From assembly GCA_014382585.1 (NCBI GenBank), contig JACNJL010000022.1, positions 20,177 through 84,176 on the forward strand: 64,000 nt of DNA, given 5' to 3'. Shown piece after piece: positions 54,001 to 62,911 of this stretch (the stretch's first letter is position 1; each line of letters starts with the position of its first letter). The position numbers and the translations under genes were made by a program. The stretch is from Limisphaerales bacterium (GTDB lineage: Bacteria; Verrucomicrobiota; Verrucomicrobiia; Limisphaerales; UBA1100). Below the pieces are notes generated by a model, which made no database searches, was not told the origin of the DNA, and was given only the letters and a program-made list of their open reading frames with translations.

Positions 54001-54320
54001 TGAAATCACTGACAAAACTATTCTATGCCATCCTCGTCTTCGGCCCATTGCTCAGTGCGCCGAGCAGCCAGGCCGGCGAGCGGATGAATCTGCTGGTGCT
54101 CATGGCCGATGATCTAAATACGTGGATACTGGAAAAGCCGGAACGGTACTCGGGAAAAGTGATCGCTCCGAATCTTCAGGCGTTCGGTGACAGCGGAGTG
54201 GTGTTTCGAAATGCCTACAGCGCGTCGCCGTTTTGTGTGCCTTCACGCACGTCGCTTTGGTCGGGGGTGAGGCGGGTGAGGGAGTTTTGTGAACCGGTGT
54301 CGTTTGTTGTGGGTGAATAA
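54000..54320 (+). pseudogene. 3'-truncated sulfatase
   Basis: Begins as a normal sulfatase: signal peptide, then [12 protein letters not shown] (Asp37, Asp38) and the formylglycine motif Cys79-VPSR in [16 protein letters not shown], close to iduronate-2-sulfatase types. After about residue 88 the sequence is no longer sulfatase-like and stops at 106 residues instead of about 450-500. The break is near 54265. It cannot be active. It overlaps the preceding sulfatase stop by TAATG. Confidence 0.85.
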
Positions 54321-54361
54321 ACAGGGGTGCGATCCGGTCATCGGTGAACGTCTAACGGGGA

Positions 54362-54535
54362 ATGAAGACCGGTAAATTCAAACGAGGGTGATACCACAAG
54401 CTCCTCGTCCACGGTTACGCCGTCTGCATCGACCACAAGACCAAGGAGATCAAGTTCCGCGACCCGTACCCGTTCATGGCAAAGACACTGGTGGCCGCTT
54501 ATTTGGCTGAGGAGGGTTTTCTCAGGGAGGGGTGA
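54362..54535 (+). pseudogene. Small gene with an internal TGA
   Basis: The frame from the ATG at 54362 reads MKTGKFKRG, then TGA at 54389-54391, then YHKLLVHGYAVCIDHKTK and on to LAAYLAEEGFLREG-like residues before TGA at 54533-54535. A single base change (TGG to TGA) would explain the break. No family recognised. From 54536 to 54701 I see nothing else. Confidence 0.45.
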
Positions 54536-54701
54536 TTATTTGATGCGCCGACGGACCCACAAAACGGCATAAAATTGGCTGTGGTTAGTAAATGGTTCCC
54601 ACCCTTGAGGTATCAACCACACGCCGCGGCCTGTGTTCCTTTACCGCCCTTTTTGGCTGAGGCCCGCAACCCAGAAACAAATTCATCTGAGCCGAGGGCG
54701 G

Positions 54702-55217
54702 CTACTCTCTGTGGCGGGTTTCTCCTGTTAATCTGCCCTTTGAATCGTATGTGTAAACGATTTTTCCCCAGCGCTTGTTTTTCTTAACATAACCAACATC
54801 GCGCGCGGTCAATCCGGTGGTCAGGGTGTGAGCATATTCAACTCTTTCAATTACAAGCGGCTTGCCGTTCTCGTCGGAAAGATTTTTGTGGTATTTGCAT
54901 TCAAAAATTTTCATTTCACGCCGGAACCAATCAGGTCGGTCTTCCATCGGTCTGCCGTCGCGAATGACTGTCTCACTTGTGAGGCGGGCATTCTCATCAA
55001 ATCTAGAAATCAAAATCATTCCACGTGTGTCTAAAAATCCACGCGTGTGAAATGGCTTACGTGTCTCCCTGACTACTCCATTTGAATCTTTCCCCTCTGA
55101 CTTTTCTTCATTCCAAATCAATTCAGGCGTTGTTGAACACCCAGAAATTACTGCTGCACATATGGTTGAGGTGAACAGTGCGCCAATGATGAGGGATTTA
55201 ACGTCGATGTTTTTCAT
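54702..55217 (-). CDS. Small lipoprotein, function unknown
   Basis: A 171-residue protein with a lipoprotein signal (IIGALFTSTICAAVISGCST, lipobox ISGC). The mature part is charged and has YTYDSKGRLTGETRHRE at the end, resembling a single RHS/YD-type repeat or MORN-like toxin-immunity strand pattern; this is weak. It is the only minus-strand gene in the 41-64 kb region other than the partial gene at the window end. Confidence 0.65.
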   Translation of the reverse strand: MKNIDVKSLIIGALFTSTICAAVISGCSTTPELIWNEEKSEGKDSNGVVRETRKPFHTRGFLDTRGMILISRFDENARLTSETVIRDGRPMEDRPDWFRREMKIFECKYHKNLSDENGKPLVIERVEYAHTLTTGLTARDVGYVKKNKRWGKIVYTYDSKGRLTGETRHRE

Positions 55218-55367
55218 AAAAAACCCATTCTCGCCCCGCGAACATTTGTCAATATTAATTCAGCGCGGGAGATAGAAGAACGACGGCTCGCCCTGTGGAC
55301 AAGCGGGGATGAAACCGATGCAACTTCCACCTGATTCTTTCCTTTAACGGGATCATAATGGTGTCTA

Positions 55368-55571
55368 ATGGAAATCATTGTGCGCGAAGAAGAAGATGGA
55401 AAACACAGACTCTACACCCGAACCCCGGCAGGAACGAACCGAGCAGGCAACCGACTCAAAAAAGGCGGAGAGTATCCGATTGAGTCCTACGTCTACGATA
55501 CCCACGAAGCTGCAACAACCTTTGCCCGACTTAACGCCCTATTTTGTGGCTACTTGTGGTGCGTCCTGTAA
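55368..55571 (+). CDS. Short open frame of uncertain coding value
   Basis: 67 codons (MEIIVREEEDGKHRLYTRT ... THEAATTFARLNAL). An alternative frame from 55378 also stays open to 55671 through the decayed attachment site, so neither is certain. No family recognised. It might be the remains of an island gene. The rest of 55218-55792 contains an inverted repeat (55546-55605), attachment copy 3 and otherwise nothing I can identify. Confidence 0.25.
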   Translation: MEIIVREEEDGKHRLYTRTPAGTNRAGNRLKKGGEYPIESYVYDTHEAATTFARLNALFCGYLWCVL

Positions 55572-55605
55572 ACAAAACCCCAGTAAAGTGGCCACAAGTA
55601 ACCAC
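55546..55605. repeat. Inverted repeat beside attachment copy 3
   Basis: GTGGCTACTTGTGG (55546-55559) and CCACAAGTAACCAC (55592-55605) are inverted with one mismatch in 14. They lie 20 bp from the decayed tRNA-Pro fragment, a place where recombinase arm or core sites can occur; that role is speculative. Confidence 0.5.
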
Positions 55606-55624
55606 AAGAGACTGCGCCCTGCAA

Positions 55625-55658
55625 ACTGGGGGTGTGGAGGTCGAGGGTTCGGCCATTT
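55625..55658 (+). repeat. Attachment-site copy 3: decayed tRNA-Pro fragment
   Basis: ACTGGGGGTGTGGAGGTCG (55625-55643) is identical to the tRNA-Pro anticodon-to-variable region; it continues AGGGTTCG-GCCATTT where the tRNA has GGAGTTCG, then loses about 14 bases before GACCATTT. It is a mutated and internally deleted copy. Confidence 0.65.
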
Positions 55659-55792
55659 ACCCCCTTGTTAATTTTCGGCTCAAACGCATTTAACGCTTGG
55701 GGCGATTCCAGCCGGAATTGCAACAGTGATCACGATGTGCGTGTTTGCCTCATTGTTGAATATTCTAATGCTAGGTTCGTCAGCTTTTTACA

Positions 55793-58081
55793 ATGATGAT
55801 TTTACGTATTACGATTTCGTTGGCTGTATTTTTTTCTCCCGCGGTTTGGGCTCAGGAGAAGCCCGTTTGGCAGCAGAAACTTTCCCGCCATTTGCAGGCG
55901 GATTTCCCCTACACCAAGGCGGCCATCCGGACGCAGTTTCCTAAAAATAACGTGGCTAACAAAGGGATGGCCATAATTGTTGGGCGTGAGGCGTTCATGT
56001 GTTTTGATACAGATTTGCTGCGTTGGGCAGCGGGTTGGACCGGGGACTACATCACTGAGGATGGGGTGAGCTTCAAGGGCAATCACGGAGCTAGTCCGCG
56101 CATCGCTGGTGCACAGAAGTTCGGGAACCCGTCCATCGCTGGCTGGGCTGATGCCAAAGGTTCTTTTGCCGATTCGCGCCCGGAACCGTTTGGCCCATTG
56201 CCCCGTAAACACATCCAATGGCGCGGCAACTATGTGGCAGATGATCAGGTGGTGCTGAGCTACACGGTGCACGGTGTGGACATTCTTGAGCAACCTGGAA
56301 GTATTGAAAAAGACGGGCAGACAGTCTTTGTGCGCAGTATTCAACATGAGGATATTGCTGCCGATCTGGTGACGTTGGTTTGCGAGGTGGAAAACGCAAA
56401 AGGTGGAGTGGACGGTGGCGTGGCGGTTTTGGTGGCTGGCGATCAGGTCACACAAGTGGCGCTAATGAATGCGCCCAAGGGGAGCAAGCTTGAGGTGCAG
56501 GATAATAAACGCGTGGTGGCTAAGCTAGCCAAGGGTACGAAAGCCGGCACATTCCAGATACGCATCTGGAGTGGAAGCAAAGCGGATCAAGGCCAGTTTC
56601 CCGCATTGGCCAAGGAGGCATCCAAGGCTGATTTTCGCAAGGTGGGTAAGAATCGCTGGCCTGATCCGGTGGTGACTCAGGGCAAGATGAATGCCAGCAG
56701 CACACCTGATGGCGCGTACGTAACTGATGTGCTTACTTCGCCGGAGAAGAACCCATGGAATCGCCGCGTGCGTTTTGGTGGGCTGGATTTTTTTAGTGAT
56801 GGTCATCGGGCGGCACTTTCAACGTGGGATGGCGATGTGTGGATTGTGTCGGGCTTGAAGAATGAAAACCTCAAGGATTTGAAGTGGACACGCTTTGCCA
56901 GTGGTGGATTTGAGACATTGGGTCTGAAGATCGTGGACGATGTTATTTACACCTCCGGACGCGATCAAATCACTCGCTATCATGATCTGAACAAAGATGG
57001 CGAAGCCGACTACTACGAAAGTTTCAACAACGAGATCACCAGCTCGCAGGGGTTTCATGAATTTGTGTTTGACTTGCACACGGATAAAGAAGGCAACTTT
57101 TATACCATCAAGGCTGGGCCGGTTCGCGGTGGTGGCCGTGGCTTCGGTGGCGGAGGAGGGAATGGCAACATTTCGCGCCATGCAGGAAGCCTGATGAAGA
57201 TCGATAAGTATGGAAAAAAACTCACCGTGGTGGCCACAGGGTTCCGTGCTCCCAACGGCATGGGTGTGGGGCCCAATGGACAGTTGACCAGTGGTGACAA
57301 CGAAGGTTCATGGGTGCCACGGTGTCCGATTAATTGGATTCGTAACGATGGGTTTTACGGGGTGGAAACACTCGCACACAAAACACCGGTGCCCAAACAC
57401 GACAAGCCGCTTTGTTGGCTGGACAAAGGTTGGGATAACTCCGGTGGGGGTCAGGTTTGGGTGACCAGTGATAAGTGGGGTCCATTCCAAGGTGAATTGC
57501 TGCACACCAGCTACGGGCAATCCTCGATCTACTTGGTGCTTAAGCAAAAGGTGGCCGGCCAGATGCAGGGGGGAGTAGTGAAATTGCCCTTGCGCTTTAC
57601 CTCCTCTGCAATGCGCCCCCGATTTAATCCGAGTGATGGCCACTTATATGTTGCCGGTCTGAAAGGTTGGCAGAGTAACGCCGCTCGTATTACAGGTCTT
57701 GATCGAATCCGATACACAGGTAAAAAGGTGTATACCGTGCGTGACCTCAAGGTGGATAAGGCCGGTGTGCATCTTACTTTTACACAACCGTTAGATTCGA
57801 AATCGGCGGCGGACTCAGAGAATTACGCCATCACCCGATGGAATTATCAGCGTACACAGGATTATGGATCGCCAACCTTCAAAGTGAGCAACCCAAAGGA
57901 GCGCGGGAATGAAGGGGTGAATATTATCAGGGCTACACTTTCAGCAGACCGCAAAACCGTGACACTTTCCATGGAGGATCTGCGTCCATGCGATCAGCAG
58001 CTAATCAGGTTCAATGTCCAGGCGGCTGACGGCACCCGTATTCGCACCGAGGTGATGCATACAATTCATACCATAGAGTAA
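55793..58081 (+). CDS. Secreted DUF6797 protein with beta-propeller dehydrogenase-like domain
   Basis: A 762-residue exported protein. The N-terminal third matches the DUF6797 style (NVANKGMAIIVGREAFMCFD, TDLLRWAAGWTGDYITEDGV). The middle, about 330-650, is a beta-propeller of the soluble sugar-dehydrogenase/NHL kind (RVRFGGLDFFSDGHRAALST, WDGDVWIVSGL, ATGFRAPNGMGVGPNGQL, SGDNEGSWVPRCPINWI). A Gly-rich loop (GGGRGFGGGGGNGN) interrupts it. The last 100 residues look like an Ig-like domain. Such proteins usually carry a cytochrome c domain; no CXXCH is present here. The substrate is unknown. Confidence 0.82.
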   Translation: MMILRITISLAVFFSPAVWAQEKPVWQQKLSRHLQADFPYTKAAIRTQFPKNNVANKGMAIIVGREAFMCFDTDLLRWAAGWTGDYITEDGVSFKGNHGASPRIAGAQKFGNPSIAGWADAKGSFADSRPEPFGPLPRKHIQWRGNYVADDQVVLSYTVHGVDILEQPGSIEKDGQTVFVRSIQHEDIAADLVTLVCEVENAKGGVDGGVAVLVAGDQVTQVALMNAPKGSKLEVQDNKRVVAKLAKGTKAGTFQIRIWSGSKADQGQFPALAKEASKADFRKVGKNRWPDPVVTQGKMNASSTPDGAYVTDVLTSPEKNPWNRRVRFGGLDFFSDGHRAALSTWDGDVWIVSGLKNENLKDLKWTRFASGGFETLGLKIVDDVIYTSGRDQITRYHDLNKDGEADYYESFNNEITSSQGFHEFVFDLHTDKEGNFYTIKAGPVRGGGRGFGGGGGNGNISRHAGSLMKIDKYGKKLTVVATGFRAPNGMGVGPNGQLTSGDNEGSWVPRCPINWIRNDGFYGVETLAHKTPVPKHDKPLCWLDKGWDNSGGGQVWVTSDKWGPFQGELLHTSYGQSSIYLVLKQKVAGQMQGGVVKLPLRFTSSAMRPRFNPSDGHLYVAGLKGWQSNAARITGLDRIRYTGKKVYTVRDLKVDKAGVHLTFTQPLDSKSAADSENYAITRWNYQRTQDYGSPTFKVSNPKERGNEGVNIIRATLSADRKTVTLSMEDLRPCDQQLIRFNVQAADGTRIRTEVMHTIHTIE

Positions 58082-58192
58082 CCGCCTTTGGCCTCTTTTG
58101 GGTGGACGCGTGAGATAAGTTGAGTCACGCCTGTCCGACCAAGTTCCTCCTCCCACTTGCCTGTTTTTCAGATTCGGGCTAAACTGTATTGA

Positions 58193-59347
58193 GTGGAGGC
58201 AAATACCGTTAATTTGGAAACCGCGATGCCCGGTACGCTCAGCCCGGAGGATGTTGCGAGGTTGGATGCGTTTCATGCGATGATTCATGAACAGACGCAG
58301 GTTTTTGCCGGCTATCCGGTCACGGCTAATTTTAATTATCACGATCTCTTTCGGTTTCTGGATTATCCACTGAACAACATCGGCGATCCGTTTGATCCCT
58401 GTACGTATCATCTCCATTCGCGCGAGTTTGAGCGTGAGGTGCTTGATTGGTTTGCGGAATTGCAGGCTGCGCCGAAGGGCGATTGGTGGGGCTATGTCAC
58501 CAACGGCGGCACGGAGGGGAATCTTTATGGGCTCTATCTCGCGCGCGAGTTGTACCCGAACGGGATGGTGTATTTTTCGCAGGATACCCATTACAGCGTG
58601 AGCAAAAATTTGCGATTGCTGCGGATGCCGCACATCATGATCAAATCACAGCCCAGCGGCGCGATGGATTTGGAGGACCTCGAGGAATCCCTTCGCATTC
58701 ACCGCGATGTGCCGCCCATTATTTTTGCCAATATCGGCACCACCATGCGCGAAGGTGTGGATGATATTCCGGCGATACAGGGGATGATTAAAAATTTAGC
58801 CATCCCCGAATCGTACATCCACGCCGATGCCGCGTTGTGCGGGATGACGCTGCCGTTCATTGATGGGGCACCGGAGTTCAACTTTTCCAGCGGGATCCAC
58901 AGCATGTCCATCAGCGGCCACAAACTCATCGGTTCGCCGTTGCCGTGTGGCGTGGTACTGGCACTAAAGCTACACGTGGATCGCATCGCCCGCAGCATCG
59001 AATACGTCGGCACGTTAGATACCACCATCACCGGCTCGCGCAACGCCATCACGCCACTGATGCTGTGGTACGCCATTCGGCAGCGCGACAAAGAAGGCTT
59101 CCGCGCCGTGGTGGCCGAATGCCTTGCGGGCGCGGAATACGCCGTGGAACAGCTCAACGCCATTGGCGTAAAGGCGTGGCGCAACCCGCACGCCATCACC
59201 GTGGTGCTCCCCAAGCCCTCCGGCTTGGTGCTCGATAAATGGCAGCTCGCCGTGCAGGGAGAGATCGCACACATTATGGTGATGCCCCACGTGGATCGCG
59301 ACCGGATAGACCGTCTCGTGTCCGATATTACCGCTAACCCAGTTTAG
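58193..59347 (+). CDS. PLP-dependent histidine decarboxylase-type enzyme
   Basis: A roughly 384-residue group II pyridoxal-phosphate decarboxylase of the histidine decarboxylase type. Blocks: FNYHDLFRFLDYPLNNIGDP, WGYVTNGGTEGNLYGLYLAR, FSQDTHYSVSKNLRLLRMPH, FANIGTTMREGVDD, HADAALCGMTLPFI and the PLP Lys in SISGHKLIGSPLPCGVVL. Some homologues act on serine or other amino acids, so the substrate is inferred. The start is GTG at 58193 or ATG at 58226. A tandem-ACT gene begins 11 bp after its stop. Confidence 0.88.
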   Translation: MEANTVNLETAMPGTLSPEDVARLDAFHAMIHEQTQVFAGYPVTANFNYHDLFRFLDYPLNNIGDPFDPCTYHLHSREFEREVLDWFAELQAAPKGDWWGYVTNGGTEGNLYGLYLARELYPNGMVYFSQDTHYSVSKNLRLLRMPHIMIKSQPSGAMDLEDLEESLRIHRDVPPIIFANIGTTMREGVDDIPAIQGMIKNLAIPESYIHADAALCGMTLPFIDGAPEFNFSSGIHSMSISGHKLIGSPLPCGVVLALKLHVDRIARSIEYVGTLDTTITGSRNAITPLMLWYAIRQRDKEGFRAVVAECLAGAEYAVEQLNAIGVKAWRNPHAITVVLPKPSGLVLDKWQLAVQGEIAHIMVMPHVDRDRIDRLVSDITANPV

Positions 59348-59358
59348 TGATTTTAAAT

Positions 59359-59754
59359 ATGAAACTGATTTCCATCGTCACCGAAAGTCGCGCCGGCGTT
59401 ACCGCCGAGATTGCCGCCCTGCTGGGCGAGAACCAGATCAACATCGAATCGCTCGATGCCGAAGAGGCCAACGGCACGGATGTGGTGACGCTCTCTGTGG
59501 ATCATTACAACCGTGCGCTACAAGTGCTGCGCGATGCCGGTTGGAACGCCGTGAGCGAGGACGCAATGCTCGTGCGCGTGCGCGATCAGCCCGGCGCGCT
59601 CGCCCGCGTGGCCAAGCGTTTTCTCGATGCGGGCGTCACCGTCCACAGCATCCGCATCGTGCAACGTAACGAAGATTGGGGGGTTATCGCCGTCAGTGCC
59701 GATCCGATCGAAAAGGCGCGAGCATTGGTGACGGATAATTTGTTGGCGGAATGA
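59359..59754 (+). CDS. Tandem ACT-domain protein
   Basis: A 131-residue protein made of two ACT domains: KLISIVTESRAGVTAEIAAL (about 3-60) and MLVRVRDQPGALARVAKRFL (about 70-130). ACT pairs bind amino acids and regulate enzymes. Its place 11 bp after the decarboxylase suggests that it regulates that enzyme or the same pathway, an inference. The ATG at 59359 is preferred over a GTG at 59347. The stretch 59755-59906 contains nothing recognised. Confidence 0.88.
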   Translation: MKLISIVTESRAGVTAEIAALLGENQINIESLDAEEANGTDVVTLSVDHYNRALQVLRDAGWNAVSEDAMLVRVRDQPGALARVAKRFLDAGVTVHSIRIVQRNEDWGVIAVSADPIEKARALVTDNLLAE

Positions 59755-59906
59755 GTTCCAAGTTTTAGTCCCAATGCCGGTTACCCAATACCCAATAATC
59801 ATTTTGAGGGATTAGGCATTTGGACTTCTTAGGAATTTGGTCATTGGAACTGGGTTGCTCCCGCAAGATTGACTTTTGCCGTGTGATTGGTTTCAGTGGC
59901 GGGGAC

Positions 59907-61370
59907 ATGTTTTTACGCGTATCTGGAATGATCGGCGTGGCGTTACTCATCGCCTGCGCCACGGGTGGTAACGATAAAAAGCTGCCGACCGGTAATGCGG
60001 GCAAACCTGCTGAGCCGGCGAAGGTGGATTTCGTAAAGCAGATCAAGCCAATCCTGGAATTCAATTGCGTGGGCTGCCACCGCGAGGGAGAAGCGGAAGA
60101 GCACGGCGGCGGCTATCAACTCGACGTCAAAGAGAAGGCCATCAAAGGGCGGCGTATTCGGCCTGGCGATCACGAGCGTAGTATGGTTTGGGAATCCATG
60201 ACCCTGCCTTTAGATGACGAGGAAGTGATGCCGCCCAAAGAAAAAGAACAGCGGCCTTCGAAAGAGGAGATTGAGCTGATTGCATTATGGATCGACCAAG
60301 GCGCAACTTGGCCGGATGGTTTGCAGCTTGAGCCCAAGAAAAAAATCATCAAAGGCGAGGACGAAAACAAAATCATCGATGCCATCCGCACCAAAATCAT
60401 AGCCAATCATAAACCGGTCGCTGAGAAGGAGATGAAGTTGTTCGTGGACAAAGTGCCGAACACCTTATCAGATTTCACGATGGTTCCCATCAAGGGCGGC
60501 ACCTTCCTAATGGGTAGCCCCGCAGATGAAACCGGGCGTGATGAAAATGAAGGTCCGCAGCGGCGTGTGACCGTGTCGGCTTTCTGGATTGGCAAACATG
60601 AGGTTACTTGGGATGAGTATCACAAGTTCATGTATTACGAGAAAAACGTGAATCTAAAAAAAGGCACGAGGGAGTATTATCTCGATTCAGTCGCTACTCC
60701 CACTAAGCCGTATGTGAACATGGATTTCGGGATGGGGACGGGGCAGCACCCGGCAATCTCCATGACACAACATGCGGCCAATAAATACTGCCAATGGCTC
60801 AGTGCCAAGACGGGTCATTTTTATCGACTACCAACCGAGGCGGAATGGGAATACGCCTGTCGTGCGGGTACCACCACGGCGTTCTCATGGGGCAACGAGG
60901 CAGACCGTGCCACCTTGAACGCCAAAACGTGGAATAGCGGCAATACGCTGGATCCGGTGACCTTTGATGTGGGCTACCGCAAGGTAGGCCTCAAACCCCC
61001 CAACCCTTGGGGCTTGTTTGATATGCACGGCAATGTGTTCGAATGGGTACTGGATGGTGGCGCGCCGTACAAAGCCTCCAAGAGTATCCTTGTCGATCCC
61101 TGGGTGAAGGGGAGTAAACCGTATCCGCATGTGGCGAGAGGCGGGTCGTTTCACCCCAATTTCTCCAAAAGCACTATGCGTAGTTCGGCTCGGATATTTT
61201 CAGGTCCCCACTGGAAACAACAGGATCCGCAGCTGCCCAAGAGTATTTGGTACCTAACCGATGCCACCTTCATGGGGATGCGGGTTGTTCGCCCGCTCGA
61301 AGTGCCTACTCAGGAGGAAATGAAGGCCTACTGGAACAACGGTGTTGAATATGATGTGCCGCTAAACTAG
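59907..61370 (+). CDS. Lipoprotein: cytochrome c domain fused to an FGE-sulfatase-like domain
   Basis: A 487-residue protein with a lipoprotein signal (SGMIGVALLIACATG). Residues about 38-140 form a planctomycete-type cytochrome c domain (FVKQIKPILEFNCVGCHREG, CVGCH heme site; PLDDEEVMPPKEKEQ gives a likely distal Met). Residues about 185-465 form a formylglycine-generating-enzyme-like (SUMF1/FGE-sulfatase) domain: MVPIKGGTFLMGSPADETGR, YRLPTEAEWEYACRAGT, GLFDMHGNVFEWVLDG, HVARGGSFHPNFSKSTMRSS. Genuine FGE carries two copper-binding Cys in this last block; here both are absent, so it is unlikely to mature sulfatases. Confidence 0.88.
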   Translation: MFLRVSGMIGVALLIACATGGNDKKLPTGNAGKPAEPAKVDFVKQIKPILEFNCVGCHREGEAEEHGGGYQLDVKEKAIKGRRIRPGDHERSMVWESMTLPLDDEEVMPPKEKEQRPSKEEIELIALWIDQGATWPDGLQLEPKKKIIKGEDENKIIDAIRTKIIANHKPVAEKEMKLFVDKVPNTLSDFTMVPIKGGTFLMGSPADETGRDENEGPQRRVTVSAFWIGKHEVTWDEYHKFMYYEKNVNLKKGTREYYLDSVATPTKPYVNMDFGMGTGQHPAISMTQHAANKYCQWLSAKTGHFYRLPTEAEWEYACRAGTTTAFSWGNEADRATLNAKTWNSGNTLDPVTFDVGYRKVGLKPPNPWGLFDMHGNVFEWVLDGGAPYKASKSILVDPWVKGSKPYPHVARGGSFHPNFSKSTMRSSARIFSGPHWKQQDPQLPKSIWYLTDATFMGMRVVRPLEVPTQEEMKAYWNNGVEYDVPLN

Positions 61371-61464
61371 CGGCCACATTTATTCAAGTGAGGCTGGACA
61401 GTCGTCAACAAAACGGTAGAATTTTCCGCAGACAAAAACTCCAACAGATAATCCTTTTATTGCC

Positions 61465-62805
61465 ATGAAAAAAAAATCTAAAACCAACGTCAACCGGCGT
61501 CATTTCCTTAAATCCTCCGGCAAGGTGGCCGCCGCAAGTGCGGTGCTGAGCCAGTTACCCATCGAACGCGTGGCGCACGCTGCCGTCAGCGACACGATAA
61601 GCGTAGCACTCGTGGGCTGTGGGGGGCGCGGCAGTGGTGCCGTGAGCCAAATCAGGAACACCAAAGGGAACACCAAACTCGTCGCCGTGGCCGATGTAAA
61701 TGCGGGGAAAGCCAAAGATCGTGTTGCCGGTTATAGGAAGCAGTTTAATGATTGGGTAGACGTTCCCGAGGACAGGATCTTTGGCGGGCTCGATGGCTAC
61801 AAGTCGGCGATCGATTCGGGTGCAGATCTGGTCGTCATCGCAACGCCGCCGGCCTTTAAGCCGCAGCAGTTTGAGTACGCGGTGAAAGCAGGTAAACACA
61901 TCTTTTGTGAGAAACCGGTTGCTTCCGACGCTCCGGGAGTCCGGCGTGTGCTGGCAGCCACTCAGGAGGCAAAGAAAAAGAATCTCATGGTCGGGATTGG
62001 GCTGCAACGGCGCCACGAGGAGCGGTATATTAACAACATCAAACGCCTTCACGACGGTGCGATTGGTGAGATCAACCTAATGCGAGTCTATTGGAACGGT
62101 CGCGGAATTTGGTACCGTGACCGCACGCCCGAGCAAACCGAAATGACCTTTCAGTGCAACAACTGGTATCATTTCATCTGGGCCAGCGGCGATCAGATTT
62201 GCGAGCAGCACATTCACAATCTCGACGTGGGTAACTGGGTCATGCAGGGCTATCCGGTTATGGCAAACGGAATGGGCGGCGGCGAGATGCGCCAAGTGGG
62301 GAAAACATACGGCGACCGCACGAAGACGCAGATTTTCGATCATACCTTCGTTGAGTACACCTATGCCAACGGTCACAAGATGTACAGTCAGGGTCGCCAT
62401 CTCGGCGGCAACGCAACCTTCGGTCAAGTCGCCGAGTACGCCCACGGCAGCAAGGGTACATGCAAACTGGCTTCTTCCATCAACCCGTTCGATGGCGACC
62501 CAATCCCAATCCAAGGCAAAGGCGGCGGTCACCAGCAGGAGCAAACTGACCTTATTGAATCTCTAGCGAATGGGGAAATCTACAACGAAGGGGAGTACGG
62601 CGCTAAGGCAACCTTCACGGCCATCCTTGGTCGCGAGGCTTGTTATTCGGGCCGCCAGCTCAAGTGGGACGATCTGTTGAACAAGGGACATGACTACTGC
62701 CCCGGTATCGACAAATGGACTGTGGACTCCGATCCGCCGGCGATGAAGGGTGAAGATGGCAAGTACCCTGTTCCTCAGCCCGGGATTTGGAATCCATTCG
62801 CCTAA
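61465..62805 (+). CDS. Tat-exported Gfo/Idh/MocA family oxidoreductase
   Basis: A 446-residue dehydrogenase with a clear Tat signal (VNRRHFLKSSGKVAAASAVL), so it folds with its cofactor in the cytoplasm and is exported. The Rossmann fold begins ISVALVGCGGRGSGAVSQI. The family Lys is in HIFCEKPVASDAPGVRRVL, and EQHIHNLDVGNWVMQGYPV provides a His. Such periplasmic GFO proteins are frequent in Verrucomicrobia and Planctomycetes and act on sugars; the substrate is unknown. Confidence 0.92.
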   Translation: MKKKSKTNVNRRHFLKSSGKVAAASAVLSQLPIERVAHAAVSDTISVALVGCGGRGSGAVSQIRNTKGNTKLVAVADVNAGKAKDRVAGYRKQFNDWVDVPEDRIFGGLDGYKSAIDSGADLVVIATPPAFKPQQFEYAVKAGKHIFCEKPVASDAPGVRRVLAATQEAKKKNLMVGIGLQRRHEERYINNIKRLHDGAIGEINLMRVYWNGRGIWYRDRTPEQTEMTFQCNNWYHFIWASGDQICEQHIHNLDVGNWVMQGYPVMANGMGGGEMRQVGKTYGDRTKTQIFDHTFVEYTYANGHKMYSQGRHLGGNATFGQVAEYAHGSKGTCKLASSINPFDGDPIPIQGKGGGHQQEQTDLIESLANGEIYNEGEYGAKATFTAILGREACYSGRQLKWDDLLNKGHDYCPGIDKWTVDSDPPAMKGEDGKYPVPQPGIWNPFA

Positions 62806-62828
62806 AGCCATCAACTTCACGCGTTGAA

Positions 62829-62857
62829 CGCCGCCCTTCACGGGGCGGCGTTTTTTT
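62829..62857 (+). terminator. Rho-independent terminator
   Basis: CGCCGCCC (62829-62836) pairs with GGGCGGCG (62843-62850) and is followed by seven T, 24 bp after the stop of the Tat-exported dehydrogenase. Confidence 0.92.
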
Positions 62858-62911
62858 GGTCAGCCCATTTATCGAGTTGCCTAATCCATTCGACACCCGC
62901 ATTCTTCGGTC

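Larger units (their letters stand above)
51406..55658. mobile_element. Putative second island segment between attachment copies 2 and 3
   Basis: This interval follows directly after attachment copy 2 and ends at a decayed third copy (55625-55658). It holds a PL7 lyase-like gene, a sulfatase, a truncated sulfatase, a small pseudogene and a lipoprotein gene. The many remnants suggest an older, decaying insertion. No integrase is visible. Confidence 0.45.

Noticed and set aside
41365-55700. Prophage or transposon
   Set aside because: No phage structural, replication, integrase or transposase gene and no terminal inverted repeats were found; only tRNA-derived direct repeats support mobility.
59907-61370. 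Sulfatase maturase (true FGE)
   Set aside because: The copper-binding Cys pair of FGE is missing, and the domain is fused to a cytochrome c, so it is not called a maturase.
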